A stretch of DNA of 64,000 bases from Gracilariopsis chorda (GCA_003194525.1 NBIV01000153.1:124001-188000), one strand, 5' to 3'. Positions 45,675-55,400 are shown, counted from the stretch's first letter. The notes: generated from the letters alone by a model not told the origin. A program made the numbers and translations.

Positions 45675-46398
45675 CTCGCAAATGAGCCGCAGGCGTAGAC
45701 CTGAATCAATGAACTCAGATCTTCTTGCGCGCAACAAACGCCACCGTATTACTGCAGTGTTCTCCGATTGGAACGTAAATCCACGAGCTTCAACGGAGCA
45801 AAACGGCGGTGGTATTCAAATAATGTGTGTTGGTATGGTGTCAACCAAGTTTGAAACCACAGCTGATAATGTTGTGCCAGGACCGAGCCCTGGAAAGCGG
45901 TCAAGCACCGTTGAACCGTGGTCAGCTCTGTATTATCCGCGAGGACTTGGGACCAAAATGGTGAAACCCGCCGGAACGTACAAGGGCTCACTTGCCTGTT
46001 TCCAGGTACGCGGTGGTCCTTGGAGCTAGGAGGGATGAGTGCGCAGTATATGTCAAGTCTTAGCAGCGTTCCCTTGGAGCACACAGCTGTAGCGGAGGTA
46101 AGGCTTGTAGGCGCCGAGTTGAGCTCACGGTGCGGCTTGCAAGTCTTGAACCTCCATCTTTCAGCTTGTGTTGTGAGACTGTTCTTGTGACGTGGTTTCA
46201 CAACAACCCAGCGCAGAATAAAACAGGGGTTGCTTTTGATGAGATGCCATTTGCCAGTCGCCATCCTACAGACGGGAGATTGCAACAACCCAGCAAGATC
46301 GAGAGCTCATCTTAGATGACCAATCACAAACATCCACCGTGATGTCTTTGACGGCCAGCAGCCCAAATACACGTGCAACGGTAAAGGGGGAGGATCCG
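45675..46398. other. Upstream of the NLR gene, 5' flank of the LTR element
   Basis: Opposed frames of 90-215 codons overlap here on both strands with no recognisable domain. The last five bases (ATCCG, 46394-46398) are the left copy of the target-site duplication of the LTR retrotransposon. Confidence 0.5.
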
Positions 46399-46664
46399 TG
46401 TAACAGCCTGTCCTACTAGACAGTCCTATCACTAAGATCACTATCACTACCCAGATGTAGTTCAGTGAGCTCGGGCGCTGCTCGCGCTGCTGAGGAGGAT
46501 ACTCGGGGCATTTTTGGCTTGGACTACTCAATAAATTGGGCCGGACCAACCGGCCCGGGGAAGCGAAGGCAAGAAGCCGAAGAAGAGATTCAATCGCTCC
46601 TCGTTCCCCTTTCTGTGCGCTGACGAAGAAGTCCTCGAGCGCGACCATGTCCAACTCTACCCCA
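46399..46664 (+). repeat. 5' LTR (266 bp)
   Basis: Starts TGTAACAGCC, ends CTCTACCCCA. Contains a TATA-poor leader and, at 46647, the ATG used by gag in the context GCGACCATG. The next bases (GTTATAGGCCC) show no TGG, so the primer-binding site is not of the common type, or uses an internal tRNA region. Confidence 0.94.
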
Positions 46665-47972
46665 GTTATAGGCCCAGCTCCAACATTCCCAAAGTCGCTC
46701 GCTCCCAGCGACCCGCCAATGTTTGACCCGCAAGGCGACTTCCAAGAGTACAGGAAGGATGTTACGCGATGGGTCGAAACTATTCAGGCAGCTGCAAACC
46801 TTGGAGAGGACAAAATGTACAAAACCGTGTACGCTACAATTGGTCGCCAACTATACGACCGCGGTTTGTCCAGAGAGCAGAAACGTGTTGTTGACGAAGC
46901 ACAAAGAAGTAAGCTCATCGATTACAAACAAGATGATCAACTTCAGGCTGTCAAGGAAATCGTTCAGCTGATTGCTGTCGACCCTCCTATTGCAGTAGTC
47001 ACTCGCCTCATCACCTCTTTTACACAGGTCATGCAGTGCAAGCGTCGCCGTAGTGAAGATTTGAAGGCTTTCGTCGCTCGTTTCCGAAGTCTTGCTGCCG
47101 ATCATTTGATGCATGTGGGTGTCTCGACTTCGTCACAGGTTAGCGAAGTATTGGCCATTACACTCCTCAATAATGCCATGCTGAGTGAAGAAACATTGAC
47201 GAATGCGATTCTTCAGTTGGTTGCTTTAGCTGAATCTCGCAAAAAGGTGGACGCTGATCTTAAAATGTCGATCAACTCCTCAACGCATCAGGCTCTGCTC
47301 CAAATGTTCGATAGGTTATCCGATCTTGTGGAAAATGACGAAACAGTACCACAGCCTACCGACAACGCTAATACCGTTCGTCGCAAAGCTACTGACATGG
47401 TACAAGGTGTTAGTCAACTCCTGGACTCGAACAGGGAGCAGATCGATCATCTTAAAACTGGAAGCAACGAAACGCATACTAACGACGATATGTTCTCGAC
47501 AACTCCTCGACGTCGCTTGAATCTCGATGACGCAGTCACGGTGATACGAAACCTTGCTTTCACTTCGAAGAAGATGGAAAAGCAGTACACCAAGAACGAC
47601 ATCGAGAACATTGCTACTCAGCGCGTCGACAACCTGGTTGAGAACCGTATCCAAAGAGCTCTCGCTGCCTTCCAAAAGCATTCCGATAACCCTGGTTCAG
47701 CCTCGTCTCGCAGACCATCCGATCTCAGTTCTCGTAATCGCTTGTCGAAAGGTAAACAAGGTTCGAACAAGAAGCGCAGAACGGACATCAAGGATACGTA
47801 CTGCTACGATTGTGGGAAGAGGGACCACATCAGAGGCGACTCGCAATGCAAAGAACCGAGTTTCCAGACCAAACGTCTTCGAAAGGAAAAATACGCTCAT
47901 CAAAAGCCACCTGACACCAACGACAAGTCTTTTCGTCAGGGCTCCAACCCCTCTCAACGCAGTCATCTTTAA
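46647..47972 (+). CDS. gag: Copia-class Gag with nucleocapsid zinc knuckle
   Basis: 441 residues from the ATG at 46647, which is inside the 5' LTR; the frame is open further up but has no earlier ATG. N-terminal PMFDPQGDFQEYRKDV starts a capsid-like helical domain. A coiled, charged middle contains RRRLNLDDAVTVIRNL, shared with the degraded element at 62.6-63.2 kb. A basic Ser/Arg-rich part follows, then a zinc knuckle CYDCGKRDHIRGDSQC near residues ~388-403, spaced CX2CX4HX6C. The stop at 47970-47972 overlaps the pol frame, so pol must be made by frameshifting. The first six residues (MSNSTP) are LTR-encoded, as in yeast Ty1. Confidence 0.9.
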   Translation: MSNSTPVIGPAPTFPKSLAPSDPPMFDPQGDFQEYRKDVTRWVETIQAAANLGEDKMYKTVYATIGRQLYDRGLSREQKRVVDEAQRSKLIDYKQDDQLQAVKEIVQLIAVDPPIAVVTRLITSFTQVMQCKRRRSEDLKAFVARFRSLAADHLMHVGVSTSSQVSEVLAITLLNNAMLSEETLTNAILQLVALAESRKKVDADLKMSINSSTHQALLQMFDRLSDLVENDETVPQPTDNANTVRRKATDMVQGVSQLLDSNREQIDHLKTGSNETHTNDDMFSTTPRRRLNLDDAVTVIRNLAFTSKKMEKQYTKNDIENIATQRVDNLVENRIQRALAAFQKHSDNPGSASSRRPSDLSSRNRLSKGKQGSNKKRRTDIKDTYCYDCGKRDHIRGDSQCKEPSFQTKRLRKEKYAHQKPPDTNDKSFRQGSNPSQRSHL

Positions 47973-50900
47973 CTGCGGGGGAAGGAGCCAATTCGGACAT
48001 CATAAGCTTTTCAACTGATCCGAACCCCATTATCGACCCTGGTTGTCCAAAAAGTGTTGGTGGACTCGACTCTATTGCCCAACTTTGCACGTCAATGGGG
48101 ATAGAAATAGTTCTGGAAGATCTTGACTGCTCGCCTTTCCTCCATGGTTTTGGCAAAGACTGTGTAGATGCCAAACCAACGTTCGCCAAATGGACTCTCC
48201 ACAGCAGTGATGAGAGAGAAAATTCGTTTTCCATCCATTTCTACGTCGTTGAAGGAACCTGCCCTTTGCTCATTGGACTTGACGTTCTTTCACAATGCGA
48301 CATTCTCGGCGAACAAAGCCAGATCAAAGCCCCAACAGGAACTGTCTCGAACTCTGTCCCGGTTGTTATACCAACTTACCACACAGGAAGTGACTTGAAT
48401 AAAAGAATTCATATCCTGCTCGTTCCTTCATGCACAACTTCCGTAAGATCGATGTTGGCTCAACCCAGGAAAGGACGCTCTGCCAAGAAACTAATCGAAA
48501 ATGAGGAACGATTCGCGAAGCGTTTCCACCTCTACACACACTTCAATCCAAGGGACATGAAAAGGATTTGTAGCCGTGCAGGAGTACTAACCAGAACCTT
48601 GGAGTCACTGCTAAGTGAGGCGTACTCATCTTGCAAGACCTGTGCCTCAACAGGAAGGCCACTTGCATCTCGCAAGGTTTCGTTTTCTCGGTTGTTGAAA
48701 GAGTTCAACGAACATGTGCAGTTGGATTTCATGTTCATCGCGGAACTTGGAAACCTTCCAATTTTACACATGAAGGACGCTGCAACGGGTTTTTCTGCAG
48801 CGGCCCTGTGTTTCTCACGCACAATGAAAGAAGCGTCGAAGTGTCTCAATACCCACTGGATTAGCATCAACGGACCACCCGTTGAACTATCAGCGGACCC
48901 TGAGTTCTTCAAGGGCGACTTCTTAACCATGTGCGCCTCACACAACATCCAATACAAACCTCGGCCTGCACGACGCCACAACAAGTTAGGCATTGCAGAA
49001 TCATCTCATGAAGCTATTCGATATTTTGCCCAAAAGCTCATTAAGGAAAGAGGCTTCGCTGCCGCTAACGGACTTCCAGTTCACTCTGATCAAGAGATTG
49101 TCGCTCAAGCGGTCTTTCTTAAGAACAGTCTCACAGGCTCAAGATTCATGTCAAGTTTTGAACTTGCGCGTGGATACCGTCCCGCATTGTCAGGACTCGA
49201 TCAGACCCCCGTCAGCCAGCAGCTTCTCTCCGCATATTACGAGAAAACTGCTCGCCATGCTCTCCATCGCTTCATTCGTTCGAGGAATGTGAACTGCCTC
49301 CACCGAACTCTCCTTAAACCTAGCACCCCTGTGTACTTCTTCAAAAAGGGAACCAAACGAGGAAAATGGTATTCCGGATTCGTCAAGGAAGCGAGTGAAC
49401 ACTATGTAATCGTATCCTCGACAAAGAATCTCAAAGGATACAGCCATACGGTAGCGTATGAAGACTTACGCCTCCAACCCAAGTCTAACCTACTTCGCGA
49501 AGTGGAAGAAATAGAACTTGGATGGAATGAACTTGTCCTTGACCGGGCCACAAATCCAACCTCGGAAAGTCCAATTTCACCACCCGTTGACAACACACAA
49601 AACAACGAGTTAGTGACAGTGTCAGATGACCTACCAACTCTTTTTCCATTCGACACTGACTTCAACCAATCCGACTATGCCGATTGGAATGATCATCCCT
49701 CTAGCGTTGCTTACCTTGCTCAAAGCGCACTGGTCACACCAGTCAACCACCCGTCAAAGGATATTGGTCAGTACGCCTCAGTCAAGAGCACCGTGCCTAA
49801 ATCCACGACCTTGACCTCCGCAAAGCAGACAATACTCCGAAACCTCTATCAATGTCTCGGCAACGAACCTTTGTCGGAGCATAAACTTCAATGTGCCCCA
49901 CGTTGGTTGCTAGATGAGGCTATTGAAAAGGAAAAGAAGTCATATGCCGAACGGAAGGCCTATGTACCTGTTTCCATACGCTCTCTTCCTCGTAATGCCA
50001 ACTTGATTTCGTCACATCACTTCTTCGTAATCAAGCACGATGGGGAAAGCAACCAGTTGAAACTGAAGTGTCGTCTTGTTCCTCATGGTAACAAAGACAA
50101 GCAGAAGCACGATTTGCGCTCTGATTCCTCAACGGCCCAGTTTCCTACTCTTAGATTGCTTCTATCTCTTGCGACAGTGTTTCATTTCACTCTCGCCTCC
50201 CTTGATGTAAAATCCGCATATCTTCAAGCTGGAAAACTGAATAGGGACATTTACATGAAACCTCCACGAGGATGGACGAAATTTGTCGATGAGGTATGGA
50301 AACTCCTAGCCCCAGCCTACGGCCTCGTAGAGTCAGGCCGGCTTTGGCAACTCTGTGTTGAGAACTGGCTCTTTGAGCAGGGATTCGTCGATCTTCCTGG
50401 TGTTCCTCAGTTCTTTCTTCTGTGGAAGAGAAGTAAGCTCACGCTTATCCTTGCCAAAGTTGTTGACGACATGATCTTCGCTGGAGAGCCTGAAGCTATC
50501 CAACAATTCCAGAAGTCCATATCTGCGAAGTTTGATGTTGGAAGATTCAGCTCTGAGTCAGACATCGTGTTCAATCGTCTTTTCATTCGACAACACCCAG
50601 ACTTCTCCGTATCCATCAACATGGATGAATTCCTGAGCTCAATTACCCGTATTGATCTCACCCCTTCGCGCAAGAAACAAAACGATGAACCTTGCACGCT
50701 ACAGGAAATCAGGGAATATCAGAGACTAACTGGCAAACTGAATTTCCTGGGACATGGCATACTCCCGCAAGCTTCTCTTGTCGCTAGCAAGATGCAGCAA
50801 TATGTGTCGAAACTCAAAGTGTCAAACATTCGTCAACTTAACGCTGCCCTGACACACATTCGTTCCCTGAAACCTCACCTTTACTTCAAATCTCCGCAAG

Positions 50901-51457
50901 AACCACTTCAAAGCAAACCTGAGCTTCTCCAAGTACTCAGCCTGAGTGATGCAGCCTCTGGAACGTCATCGTATGGACAAACCGGCTCGCTAACTGGCGT
51001 AATATTCGACTCGAAGAATGGCATTGTGCACCACCACATCGATTGGCATAGCTCAAAGCAAAACCGTGTTTCATTCTCATCGGCTGGCGCAGAAATCCTG
51101 GCAGCTGCGTACACAGCTGATCGAGCAATCCACATGTCTGAAACCCTTGCCTACATTATGTCAATGAATGGGAATCGACCACGCCCTCGTCTGACACTCC
51201 TGGTCGACTCAAATGGTCTTTTCACCACCATTTCGACTCTCCACGAACAAAAGGACTTTCGATTGAGACCCACGGTCGCTCGACTACGTGATTCTTTTGA
51301 ATCGAACGAGATCAACAAGTTGATTTGGATACCGGGACCCTTGAACCTAGCTGACGCATTGACAAAGATCAACCCTCACGCCTTCAAGTACTTGAACCAA
51401 TCGATGACGGAGGGACTCATTCCGGAATCATTGCAAAAGTTTCTCAACGCTTCCTAG
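47915..51457 (+). CDS. pol: Copia-class Pol: protease, integrase, reverse transcriptase, RNase H
   Basis: The frame is open from 47915 (after TGA 47912-47914) and overlaps the end of gag by about 58 nt in the -1 frame. The first ATG (48095) lies after the protease active site IIDPGCPKSVGG, so translation must enter from gag. Order: protease (Asp-Pro-Gly in place of Asp-Ser/Thr-Gly); integrase zinc region reduced to CKTCASTGRP; integrase core with Asp in VQLDFMFI, Asp in LSADPEF, Glu in GIAESSHE; RT with LASLDVKSAYLQAG and AKVVDDMIFAG; RNase H with SLSDAASGTSSYGQ, SSAGAEILAA, LVDSNGL and LADALTKI. There is no internal stop or frameshift over 1180 codons. With matching LTRs this copy may still be active. 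Related to the degraded element at 58.2-63.2 kb. Confidence 0.92.
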   Translation, partial: HQRQVFSSGLQPLSTQSSLTAGEGANSDIISFSTDPNPIIDPGCPKSVGGLDSIAQLCTSMGIEIVLEDLDCSPFLHGFGKDCVDAKPTFAKWTLHSSDERENSFSIHFYVVEGTCPLLIGLDVLSQCDILGEQSQIKAPTGTVSNSVPVVIPTYHTGSDLNKRIHILLVPSCTTSVRSMLAQPRKGRSAKKLIENEERFAKRFHLYTHFNPRDMKRICSRAGVLTRTLESLLSEAYSSCKTCASTGRPLASRKVSFSRLLKEFNEHVQLDFMFIAELGNLPILHMKDAATGFSAAALCFSRTMKEASKCLNTHWISINGPPVELSADPEFFKGDFLTMCASHNIQYKPRPARRHNKLGIAESSHEAIRYFAQKLIKERGFAAANGLPVHSDQEIVAQAVFLKNSLTGSRFMSSFELARGYRPALSGLDQTPVSQQLLSAYYEKTARHALHRFIRSRNVNCLHRTLLKPSTPVYFFKKGTKRGKWYSGFVKEASEHYVIVSSTKNLKGYSHTVAYEDLRLQPKSNLLREVEEIELGWNELVLDRATNPTSESPISPPVDNTQNNELVTVSDDLPTLFPFDTDFNQSDYADWNDHPSSVAYLAQSALVTPVNHPSKDIGQYASVKSTVPKSTTLTSAKQTILRNLYQCLGNEPLSEHKLQCAPRWLLDEAIEKEKKSYAERKAYVPVSIRSLPRNANLISSHHFFVIKHDGESNQLKLKCRLVPHGNKDKQKHDLRSDSSTAQFPTLRLLLSLATVFHFTLASLDVKSAYLQAGKLNRDIYMKPPRGWTKFVDEVWKLLAPAYGLVESGRLWQLCVENWLFEQGFVDLPGVPQFFLLWKRSKLTLILAKVVDDMIFAGEPEAIQQFQKSISAKFDVGRFSSESDIVFNRLFIRQHPDFSVSINMDEFLSSITRIDLTPSRKKQNDEPCTLQEIREYQRLTGKLNFLGHGILPQASLVASKMQQYVSKLKVSNIRQLNAALTHIRSLKPHLYFKSPQEPLQSKPELLQVLSLSDAASGTSSYGQTGSLTGVIFDSKNGIVHHHIDWHSSKQNRVSFSSAGAEILAAAYTADRAIHMSETLAYIMSMNGNRPRPRLTLLVDSNGLFTTISTLHEQKDFRLRPTVARLRDSFESNEINKLIWIPGPLNLADALTKINPHAFKYLNQSMTEGLIPESLQKFLNAS

Positions 51458-51482
51458 GTTGTCTTTCTTCTACGTTCTATCG

Positions 51483-52781
51483 CTAGCTCCTAGCTCTCTT
51501 TCGCATTCGCTTCGACGAACCATTTCTACTCTTCCGGTGCGAGACCATTCGCTCCACTATCATGCGTATCTCGAGTACTTTCTCGAAATTATTGGTATCT
51601 CCCAAACAACACCTCAACGATTCTTCGCTCAGCTGAAGCGGATATTGTTCGACAGCATCCAAGATCTGTCTCAACTTCGCGTCAACACAGACAACGTGAT
51701 CCACATTCCTTCCTCGCAGTCGAACAAGGAAGACCCCGTCGGTTTGTCCTAACAACCAACCAATTCTGTCTACCGACCGCTCCTTGCTGATGCATACCCT
51801 GTTCAGCGCCACCCTTTTCGCGTTGTTGTTGATCCATTTACTTGCACTGGTAAATGAGATCATGACCGGGATCGTTCCGTTGAGCATCACTTCCCGAGCG
51901 TATTCGTGACCGATTGCCCTCGCAATTCCATTAACCAATGATGCCTGCAAGCATAGTTCCCTTGTTCGGCAAATCTCCATACGCTCCTCCTTAAGTGCGA
52001 ACCTTTTTGATTCTTCAGTCACAGGTCGCGCTCCGCAACTAGAGACCCGAATCGGCACAAACGGATTACGGACGCAGTAGTAGTCAAGGCATTCAACTGC
52101 ATCCACACAATTGGTGGGATGTATTGTGGTGGAGTCCGTCAAGTAATCGTGCTCAGTACTGAAGGGTATGCCCCCATTCCAAATACCCTGATGTGCCAAT
52201 ACATTCACCAGTCCAACTCCACTAAGGGTATACAAGTTCACTTCATGCCAACCATAACGCGGTTCATCATGATTTCTACCATAGTACCGGGGACCAACTA
52301 CTCGCTGTACACCTACTGAAGTTCGCAGCACCGTACTGTGCGGGATGAACATAACCGTGTCCACACCCCACTCTTCTGCACTCTTCTCCTGTTCATACAA
52401 CCCCATGCGGAATGCAAGATCATGGTGCAAGTATTTTCCTGGCCGCTCGAAGCACCACTGGGTTATGGCACTCCCTGCAATTTTCTTCATTTCTTCTCTT
52501 CTGACCAGACGATGGTCGCCACACAAATGCTCCAGCATGTACCGCTCACGTCCATTGCAGTCCCGTCTCGCAATCCTAATTACTTCTTCCATGACCCATT
52601 TCACATCCGACGATCGTGTACACGTAAGCCTCGACTGGCTATTGTCACCATGCTCATATAGCACCACCCCGCTGTGGTCTCCTGCAGCTTTGGCCATGAA
52701 CGTTCGAACACTTCGTGATTCTCCAAGCGCGCCGAGTCGCGCATCGTGCCATGCTCCCCGTTTCTTTATCATGCGTTTCAT
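51483..52781 (-). CDS. Antisense ORF inside the LTR retrotransposon, possible cysteine-peptidase-like protein
   Basis: 432 residues from the ATG at 52781; the frame is open to about 52896 but with no earlier ATG. It runs antisense to pol and its stop is 26 bp from the pol stop, so the two converge. No family is certain. Visible: basic N-terminus (MKRMIKKRG); a middle with many Trp, Tyr and His; RTRELCLQASLVNGIARAIG near residue ~300, which resembles the Cys start of papain-like peptidases (C-x2-S-L-x-N); then DGVFLVRLRG, NVDHVVCVDA and a following acidic helix, resembling the later His and Asn/Asp region. The C-terminus is basic (KSRNGSSKRMRKRARS). A TATA-like AATATATAA lies on this strand at 52971-52979, about 190 bp upstream. 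The peptidase idea is inference. Confidence 0.65.
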   Translation of the reverse strand: MKRMIKKRGAWHDARLGALGESRSVRTFMAKAAGDHSGVVLYEHGDNSQSRLTCTRSSDVKWVMEEVIRIARRDCNGRERYMLEHLCGDHRLVRREEMKKIAGSAITQWCFERPGKYLHHDLAFRMGLYEQEKSAEEWGVDTVMFIPHSTVLRTSVGVQRVVGPRYYGRNHDEPRYGWHEVNLYTLSGVGLVNVLAHQGIWNGGIPFSTEHDYLTDSTTIHPTNCVDAVECLDYYCVRNPFVPIRVSSCGARPVTEESKRFALKEERMEICRTRELCLQASLVNGIARAIGHEYAREVMLNGTIPVMISFTSASKWINNNAKRVALNRVCISKERSVDRIGWLLGQTDGVFLVRLRGRNVDHVVCVDAKLRQILDAVEQYPLQLSEESLRCCLGDTNNFEKVLEIRMIVERMVSHRKSRNGSSKRMRKRARS

Positions 52782-52970
52782 TCTGGCTCTGCCTACTTCT
52801 GTTGTTCGGTTATCGCACTGCTTCGCTACGCCGCCCTTGTTTCGCTTTGGTATCCACAAAGAGATGCACGGCAATGCCTCCAAGCCCCTCCTAGTTACTC
52901 AACTAGTGGGCTATTCACTGGCGTTGCTACCGAGACAAGCACACGACTCGACGGCGGCGGCGGTGGCTTC

Positions 52971-52979
52971 TTATATATT
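52971..52979 (-). promoter_or_regulatory. TATA-like box upstream of the antisense ORF
   Basis: The minus strand reads AATATATAA here, about 190 bp before the ATG at 52781 and in otherwise GC-rich surroundings. It could promote an antisense transcript independent of the LTR. Confidence 0.35.
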
Positions 52980-53143
52980 GTCGACACTACCGCGCCGTGT
53001 CGGTCAAAGCCGACCGCTGTTCAAATTTTCCTGTCGGTTCTACTGTTTCAAATCGCTTTGTTCTACTAAGAAGTTTTTTTTTGTGTGCGAACTGCATATC
53101 GTTCCGTCCGTTATTGTCCGCAAAGTTCTGCCCCGTTCCGCAC

Positions 53144-53155
53144 AAAGGAGGGGGG
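53144..53155 (+). promoter_or_regulatory. Polypurine tract of the LTR retrotransposon
   Basis: AAAGGAGGGGGG ends exactly at the first base of the 3' LTR (TG at 53156), the place where plus-strand DNA synthesis is primed. Confidence 0.9.
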
Positions 53156-53421
53156 TGTAACAGCCTGTCCTACTAGACAGTCCTATCACTAAGATCACTA
53201 TCACTACCCAGATGTAGTTCAGTGAGCTCGGGCGCTGCTCGCGCTGCTGAGGAGGATACTCGGGGCATTTTTGGCTTGGACTACTCAATAAATTGGGCCG
53301 GACCAACCGGCCCGGGGAAGCGAAGGCAAGAAGCCGAAGAAGAGATTCAATCGCTCCTCGTTCCCTTTTCTGTGCGCTGACGAAGAAGTCCTCGAGCGCG
53401 ACCATGTCCAACTCTACCCCA
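53156..53421 (+). repeat. 3' LTR (266 bp)
   Basis: Same length and sequence as the 5' LTR except for one C/T difference near base 53366. It ends CCCCA, followed by the target duplication ATCCG. It contains the second copy of the gag ATG, at 53404. Confidence 0.94.
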
Positions 53422-53637
53422 ATCCGAGAATTCACAGTTTCACCGTTTCACATACATGGAGCGAATCAGAGTGGCTAAAAACGCTCGTCTTGTTGCCTGA
53501 AAGTGTGGAAACTGTGACCCCAAGCACATACCCGCCACACTTTCGCAATTGCTGTATGGTGCAATGGAAAGCAAGATTTGAGTAAGAAAACAAGCACTAC
53601 TCTCTTTATGCATAAATGATCATCGACTAACTCTAAT

Positions 53638-54830
53638 GTGATGAGTTCTTCTTTTCTCAAAGCTCACATGGATTCAAACGTAGAGCTTATTCTCATCCTT
53701 GCCGTTGCAATAACCAACATTCTCTTTGTACTACATCAATCTCGACCGTCGCACAACAAGTTTTTCCGAATATCAAAGTACACTAGACATGGCATACAAC
53801 ACCCCCTTTGTAATAAAACTTTATGGCAATCTTTTCTGAAAAACGGTGATGACTCTCAGTTTGTTGTGGCGCTATCAGTGCCTTTCGCTTCTTATTTCTT
53901 GGTTAACTTCTTCGCTAGTGTGACAAACGAAGATGGAAAGTGCACAATGGTTCTCTATTTCACCATATTACTTCTTCCCGTGATCGAAAGTCTCTTCTAA
54001 ACTCAGAGAGCTTGTTGAAGTTTGCACTTCTCTACATACGAACGAAAGATGTGATGTACGAACTATGCACATCTTTTGGAATCACGCCGAGTTCATTATC
54101 GGAATGGTTAGATTATTCGTTCAAGATTCTGTGTGATGAGATGAGAGACCCAAGCTACGAGGCGTTTCAAATCGTATGGCCAACTGTCGCCGAAATGGAA
54201 GAATCAACACAGCTGTTGCAGAAGTATCGATCGTTTGGGTATGCCCTGTGGGGATTTTCGTTGTGAAAGAAGGAGCGCGCTTCAAATGTGGTAGTTTCGA
54301 CGATATGGATGCGCAGATTGCGTATTTTCAAGCTTTCACGCAGCAGGTTGAGGTAACGAACCTTCTTGTGTGGAACTTCAAGGGCGAAATAATCCACGCT
54401 GCGTTAAAATTCCCGGGAAGTTGGCATGATAGTAAACTTGCCTATGTTTCAGGACTGTATTGGCCCTCTCTAAAAGACGATCACACCTCCAGGTTATGCT
54501 ATTCTGGGTGATAGCCCCTTTTTCAACAATAGACGGGTGACAAATGGGAAGGTTCTGTGAGCACGAAAGCTCAATGAGATGAAGAATATTCCCAAGTCCG
54601 ACGAGTGCGCGGCAATCGAGTTGTTGCTTCAACGGTTATATCCGAACGAACGGCAGAGTGCAGAGTGGGGAGTTCGGGGGTTGCGGGCACCGTTTCTCCG
54701 CTTGAGTACAATACTTCCATCAAACTTGCGTAAACGAGGCAGACTGCTCAGCGTGGCCTGTCACCTTTCTAACTATCGCACAAGAAAGGTTGGATACAAT
54801 CAAATAAGGACTGTGTACAGCTCCTTCTGA
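53638..54830 (+). pseudogene. PIF/Harbinger transposase, several frameshifts and stops
   Basis: Pieces in different frames follow the order of the 26.9-28.0 kb copy: helical N-terminus (53638-54000), then LLYIRTKDVMYELC and GITPSSLSEWLDY (53940-54266), then RFKCGSFDDMDAQIAYF, VTNLLVWNFKGEII and FPGSWHDSKL with the second catalytic Asp (54176-54511), then ERQSAEWGVRGLRAPFLRL with the Glu region and HLSNYRTRKVGYNQIR (54579-54830). Breaks occur near 53990, 54240, 54495 and 54558 (TGA in KVL-stop-ARKLNE). The first catalytic Asp region is altered around the break at 54240-54290. Its Myb-like partner is probably 56901-57362 on the opposite strand. Confidence 0.85.
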
Positions 54831-54959
54831 CGTGTATATGCTTGGAGTGGGCGTGCTGCAAGAGGTGCAAATCAAGCCGAACGCCGGAAAATTTGAACTG
54901 CGCTGGATAGGCGAACAACGATAGCGAAGCAGTGGGGGCGGTATGTTTGTAGAGATATT

Positions 54960-55400
54960 AAGAGGCTGCAAAAGCGTTAGGCGGGATTGCAGGGAAATTA
55001 GCACGGTTCTGCAACGAGGCATCTGGCCGACTCCCTGAGCGCCAGCATGAAGTTGTGGTTGTCGGCGGTGAGGTATAGCGTAGAATGGCGGTCGGAAGGA
55101 AAGGTTTGCGCGACGAGGTGAATGGCCGAGGAGGCGTTTCCAGTGAAGATGATTTGTGATCTTGCGCATTGAAGAAGCGCAATACCGTTGTCTTGGCGCC
55201 ATGAAAGGTGGCGGTGGCAGCTGAGAACGGCAGTGAGGCCGAATGCGGGATAGCATACACGTTGGAGGAAATATTTGATATGTGCTGTTCAGGGAGCGAT
55301 TTCGGCACGGTACATGCGCCGGTGTAGTCGAAATAGACGACGTTAGAGCGGTCAAGTTGTGAAAACTGCTTTCGACGCAGTCTAGAAAAGGCGGAAGTGT
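54960..55400 (-). pseudogene. Molybdenum cofactor sulfurase (MOCOS/ABA3-type) N-terminal fragment, frameshifted
   Basis: On the minus strand: TNTSAFSRLRRKQFSQL, then RSNVVYFDYTGACTVPKSL, then VYAIPHSASLPF and TTVLRFFNAQDHK, followed after a frameshift near 55165 by IFTGNASSAIHLVAQTFPS, LYLTADNHNFMLALRESAR. This is the start of the PLP-dependent, class-V-aminotransferase-like NifS domain of Moco sulfurases (VYLDYxGA, NPHS, RxxxLxFF, FTxNATxAL, YxxDxHNS). Homology stops near 54960; the PLP-lysine region, the rest of the NifS domain and the C-terminal MOSC domain are absent. Hydrophobic codons upstream (to 55701) may be an unrelated leader. It lies between a Harbinger transposase and its Myb partner. 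Confidence 0.75.

Larger units (their letters stand above)
46399..53421 (+). mobile_element. Complete Ty1/copia-class LTR retrotransposon, 7023 bp
   Basis: Bounded by 266-bp LTRs that begin TG and end CA, with the 5-bp target duplication ATCCG on both sides (46394-46398 and 53422-53426). I compared the LTRs base by base and see one difference (CGTTCCCCTTT against CGTTCCCTTTT). Contents in order: gag in the LTR-plus-leader, pol (protease, integrase, RT, RNase H), a long antisense frame, a purine tract, 3' LTR. Integrase preceding RT is the Ty1/copia order. The RT signature is VVDD instead of YVDD. The near-identical LTRs mean a recent insertion. Confidence 0.95.
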
